Positions 61,114 to 64,000 of a stretch of 64,000 bases of DNA are shown in pieces. A program made the translations under genes and the position numbers. The notes beneath the pieces were generated by a model. The model saw only the letters and a list, made by a program, of their open reading frames with translations, searched no databases and had not been told where the DNA came from. Within the stretch, counting starts at the first letter, position 1. Each line of letters opens with the position of its first letter. Source of the DNA: Blastobasis lacticolella (lineage: Eukaryota > Arthropoda > Insecta > Lepidoptera > Blastobasidae); the NCBI GenBank assembly GCA_905147135.1, contig LR990056.1, positions 3,420,001 through 3,484,000 of the forward strand, in the 5' to 3' direction.

Positions 61114-61265
61114 CAGGAGCGTCGGCGGCCAAATGATTAAGGTGGTAAGCGAGAGGTACCGGGTTCGAATCCAACTGTGGCCATGTACCAATGACTCTTT
61201 ATGAGTTATGTATATAAGTTGTATGCTTACCCATGCTCTTATGTCGAGCGAAAACATCGTGATGA
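61114..61265 (+). mobile_element. SINE-A, left part of a copy split by LINE-2
   Basis: 'aggagcgtcggcggccaaat', 'aagcgagaggtaccgggttc', 'gaatccaactgtggccatgt', 'accaatgactctttatgagt', 'aaaacatcgtgatgaacct'. Resumes at 61386. Confidence 0.88.
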
Positions 61266-61385
61266 ACCTTTATAATGCGTTCCTCTAAGGAATGGAACGC
61301 GTTGCCTGCGAGTGTGTTCCCTGGTCATTATAATTAAAAGGCCTTCAAGACTAGAGTGAATAGGCTGTTCCTAGACAGGCATCTA
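61266..61385 (+). mobile_element. LINE-2 coding end inserted in SINE-A
   Basis: 'ttataatgcgttcctctaag', 'gaatggaacgcgttgcctgc', 'gagtgtgttccctggtcatt', 'ataattaaaaggccttcaag', 'actagagtgaataggctgtt', 'cctagacaggcatc': corresponds to [16 protein letters not shown] to NRLFLDRH. The non-coding tail is missing, so this is not an ordinary retroposition end. Confidence 0.8.
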
Positions 61386-61490
61386 GAGATCAGATCATGG
61401 TTACACATTCAGGCAAATGAATGTGTAACCATGATCCAATCTGGTCAGGTTCCTCTGGTAGCAATGTCACGGGCGTCAGATGGCAAAAAT
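61386..61490 (+). mobile_element. SINE-A, right part, with hairpin
   Basis: 'gaatgtgtaaccatgatcca', 'atctggtcaggttcctctgg', 'tagcaatgtcacgggcgtca', 'gatggcaa'. The first 26 bases are an inverted copy of the adjoining sequence (hairpin 61393-61436). Confidence 0.85.
61393..61436. repeat. 19-bp-arm perfect hairpin inside SINE-A
   Basis: GATCATGGTTACACATTCA (61393-61411), 6-nt loop, TGAATGTGTAACCATGATC (61418-61436). Other copies have only the right arm with the short native palindrome around 'cattcaggcgactgaatg'. Confidence 0.92.
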
Positions 61491-61561
61491 ACCTACGCTT
61501 ATCACGGAATGCATGTTTTTGGAAATTATGCACTTAACTTAGGAGCCACCATAGAGATTGA

Positions 61562-61606
61562 AATCAAGTCGAGTCGAGTGGAATCAAGTGAAGTGAAGTG
61601 AAGTAT
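61562..61606 (+). repeat. Degenerate 'tcgag/agtga' tandem tract
   Basis: 'aatcaagtcgagtcgagtgg', 'aatcaagtgaagtgaagtga', 'agt': short 5-bp period repeats after the SINE-A fragment. Confidence 0.7.
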
Positions 61607-61682
61607 ATATACCTCGCAATTCAAATTAAAAGCTCATTACATCTGATTCGGACCCCCTAACCTTCGACGAAAATATAGTGGT

Positions 61683-61905
61683 TTTATTTAAAAGTTTGAC
61701 GTGTGTATCGCGTAACAGTGGAGGTGTAGTCTGTCTGTAGCATCATAGCTTCCGAACGGATGGACCGATTTCGATGTGAATATTTATTTGAAAGCCAGTT
61801 TAATCGAAATTGTTCCTAGATTTGTTTCATTAAAATTGACTTAGTAGTTTAGGAAAAATTAAAGAATGCATATACTTGGTCGGGATATTCCGTCGTTTTT
61901 CCCCG
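61683..61905 (+). repeat. REP-3 copy
   Basis: 'gtgtgtatcgcgtaacagtg', 'gtctgtctgtagcatcatag', 'cttccgaacggatggaccga', 'tttgaaagccagtttaatcg', 'tttgtttcattaaaattgac', 'ccccggttaggtta'. Confidence 0.72.
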
Positions 61906-62585
61906 GTTAGGTTATTTACGAACACAGATCGCGACTATGATTGGAATCCGAAAGGTCTTACTACGATCTACGGTAACTGAAACTTCACACGCTCTTTCCT
62001 CTCAGGCAAGGCAGAAACTGCTAGATTATAATAAAAGGCAATTCACACAGGAATAAATACGTACGTAAAGATGCGTATCTCATTTTCAAGTGTTTACAAC
62101 TCACGTGCAAACCCATCTTCGGTTGAGTTATAGCGGCGTCCATTGAATAAAATTGTATGTACGGAGTATATCATTTTTCATCGCCATTACACCGGTATTA
62201 CTTCTCATATTTTACAGCGGTCCGTCTAGACGGGAATTTATTGTAATGCCAAGTTGTTTTAGTGTTAAAATCGTGTCTGTGAGCATTATGTTTAGATAGG
62301 TACCCTAGTCGTAGGCGAAGACTATTTTATCTATCTTTCTAAGAATATTTCATTTAAAAATCGTTCATTTACTTATCTGTTTTCGTCCTCGACCTAAATA
62401 TATTTCTCAATAGCTTAATACTTCGATTGATTTATTCAAAGTTTGTTTCGTTGATAGCACTGTTTTTTTATCTAGGTCATGGTCATTATCTAGGTATTAT
62501 GTATAAGTCTAGCATCGGATGTCCTACGTACTGAAATTATGATGATTGTAAGATATTTTCAAAGAATATCGAATGCTCATCGGTC
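61906..62585. other. No gene seen
   Basis: A+T-rich, no recognised repeat. Confidence 0.4.
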
Positions 62586-62927
62586 ATCTTGACGTTAATG
62601 ATCCGGTTGTGTTCGCGCGAGGACCCGAGGTCGGCCTTGACCGCGATCCAGGATTTGGCAGATCAGGTAATTGCAGTGGAGCGAATGCCATCTGGCCTCC
62701 GTGACACTGTTGACAGGGGAACCTGACCAGATTGGATCATGGTTACACATTCAGTCGCCTAAATGTGCAGGTTTTATTACGATGTTTCCATCACCGTTAA
62801 AGCATCGACTAGTGTTCAATTAATATACCAACATAACTCAGAAAAGATTCTATAGTACATGGCAGCACTGAGATTCGAACCCTCGGGGTACGAGTCGGGC
62901 CCCATAACCATTAGACGACCGGCGCTC
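62586..62927 (-). mobile_element. SINE-A, near complete
   Basis: 'catcttgacgttaatgatcc', 'ccgcgatccaggatttggca', 'acctgaccagattggatcat', 'cattcagtcgcctaaatgtg', 'ataactcagaaaagattcta', 'gattcgaaccctcggggtac', 'ccggcgctctg'. Confidence 0.92.
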
Positions 62928-62930
62928 TGC

Positions 62931-63065
62931 ACCTTTTTTCTTGCTTATAAACCTTCCTCCTAAATCCCTCTATCTATTGTTGCAAATCACATTAAAATCC
63001 GTTGCGTAGTTTAAAAGATCTAAGTACATAGATACATAGGCAGGATAGATATATAGAAGTATAAT
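62931..63065 (+). mobile_element. REP-2 3' two thirds, fused to SINE-A head
   Basis: 'ccttttttcttgcttataaa', 'ccttcctcctaaatccctct', 'atcacattaaaatccgttgc', 'gtagtttaaaagatctaagt'. The join to SINE-A at 62928 is abrupt, so SINE-A inserted into REP-2 or a deletion joined them. Confidence 0.78.
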
Positions 63066-63356
63066 CAAGAATGTTTGTACATGACAAATACTATCATCGA
63101 TCTTAACTTGACAGTGTGCAAACATTGAGCGTTCGCATGGATAGATACCACATCTCACTTCTATTACCAGATATATCCGCCACGACGCAATATCGTTGTT
63201 TAGATGCTGTCTAATCAGTGTATCATCGTCATTTTGTAATTCGCTCGTTTATCACAATTTATTATAACAAAATGTAAACTATTTTAAAAATATCTAGGTT
63301 ACTGATACATCAAACACGTAGCAAGTGAAAGTCCTCGAGTGGCGACCGTACTGGAA

Positions 63357-63524
63357 AACGCAGCGTGAATAGGCCACCCATAAGGTGGAACGACGCGCTG
63401 GTAAAGATCGCAGGTATCAGCTGGATGCTGAAGGCACAAGACCGGCCTTTGTGGAGATCTCTGGGGGAGACCCATGCCCAGCAGTGGGCGTCTTCCAACT
63501 GATATGATGATAATAATGATGTAG
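63357..63524 (+). pseudogene. RTE-A LINE 3' end
   Basis: Open frame RSVNRPPIRWNDALVKIAGI, SWMLKAQDRPLWRSLGETHA, QQWASSN, then TGA and 'tatgatgataataatgatg'. Same family as 1564-1723. Confidence 0.87.
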
Positions 63525-64000
63525 TAAGTGACGTTTTGAAGCACAAGTACACATTTAAACGTATAACACCCCCCTTTTTCGTCGAAGTTTAAAAAATACA
63601 CAACACACACGCCAAGGCCGAAAAAATAATTTCATTTCTTTCCAAATTTCCGACGGAGCACAACAAATTCTATCGAGCACCTTCATCGCACGGGAAAAAC
63701 AGTTCAGTGGTGCTATTGTGTAAATTCTATCGTTTTCGTTCATCACGTCAATGACTTGTTTCGCGATTTCATAATCCAACAGGTGGCGCTAGTAAGATCC
63801 GTTGTCAAAATACTGCAGTGCTAGGTCAGAAATATATATACATACATACATAAAGCTCACGCCTCTGTCCCACAGATGAGGTTGGCAGAGACTCCAACAA
63901 CAACAACAGAAACAACTGCTGTAAAATTAATTCTACTTAATGACACGGCTAATTTTGACAGCAGATCTTAGCAGCAGCGCCATCTGAAATCACGAAAACC
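63525..64000. other. No gene seen; short repeat fragment near 63840
   Basis: 'acacccccctttttcgtcga', 'agttt' near 63568 resembles the REP-3 3' end. 'tacatacatacataaagctc', 'acgcctctgtcccacagatg', 'aggttggcagagactc' (63838-63893) is a recurring lepidopteran repeat motif. ORFs of 74-103 codons here are antisense to repeats and unsupported. Confidence 0.4.

Overview
The window is repeat-dense eukaryotic DNA, most likely from a lepidopteran (moth or butterfly). That is inferred from RTE-type retroposon ends finishing in (ATG)n, a CR1-like LINE whose ORF1 carries a PHD finger, many tRNA-headed SINEs and CTAG-type 'gacccg..gacttcg' repeats. No host protein gene, true tRNA gene or CRISPR array can be supported. 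The window reads as intergenic or intronic DNA built from nested transposable elements.

The only intact coding unit is a full-length CR1/Jockey-superfamily LINE on the minus strand at about 21484-26840: ORF1 (PHD finger plus an L1-ORF1/FP-like nucleic-acid-binding region), ORF2 (APE endonuclease plus reverse transcriptase), and a 3' tail of TATTC repeats. Other coding pieces are dead LINE fragments (1-101, 2573-2626, 3000-3310, 4845-5020, 7500-8000, 12890-13290, 42178-42414, 49020-49185, 51840-52340, 56572-57085) and four RTE 3' ends.

Family names used here, assigned from recurrence inside the window: SINE-A (tRNA-like head, about 360 bp, about 18 copies), SINE-B (second tRNA-like head, about 270 bp, 10 copies), SINE-C (about 350 bp), REP-1 (about 255 bp, ends in TGATGATG), REP-2 (about 200 bp), REP-3, REP-4, a 5S-rRNA-like SINE (2 copies), RTE-A and RTE-B (two RTE lineages), and LINE-1 and LINE-2 (two Jockey/CR1-like LINE tails). 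SINE-A copies run from 2293 to 62927, with a young copy at 14310-14671 bounded by a perfect 16-bp target-site duplication.

DNA transposons: two non-autonomous hAT-like families with 8-bp duplications (7051-8500, 40228-40806, 46882-47710), foldback elements flanked by TAA or TTA (30919-31118, 52973-53024, 38226-38612) and several other palindromic MITEs (3687-3814, 17209-17280, 26841-27204, 34054-34181, 34216-34355, 37206-37428, 40015-40817, 54389-54520).

Three points stand out. (1) Four short non-coding families appear to share 3' tails with four LINE lineages in the same window, best seen for SINE-A and RTE-B. (2) Short inverted self-duplications recur inside unrelated retroposon copies. 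(3) Insertions are nested three to four deep, with readable duplications that give a relative chronology.
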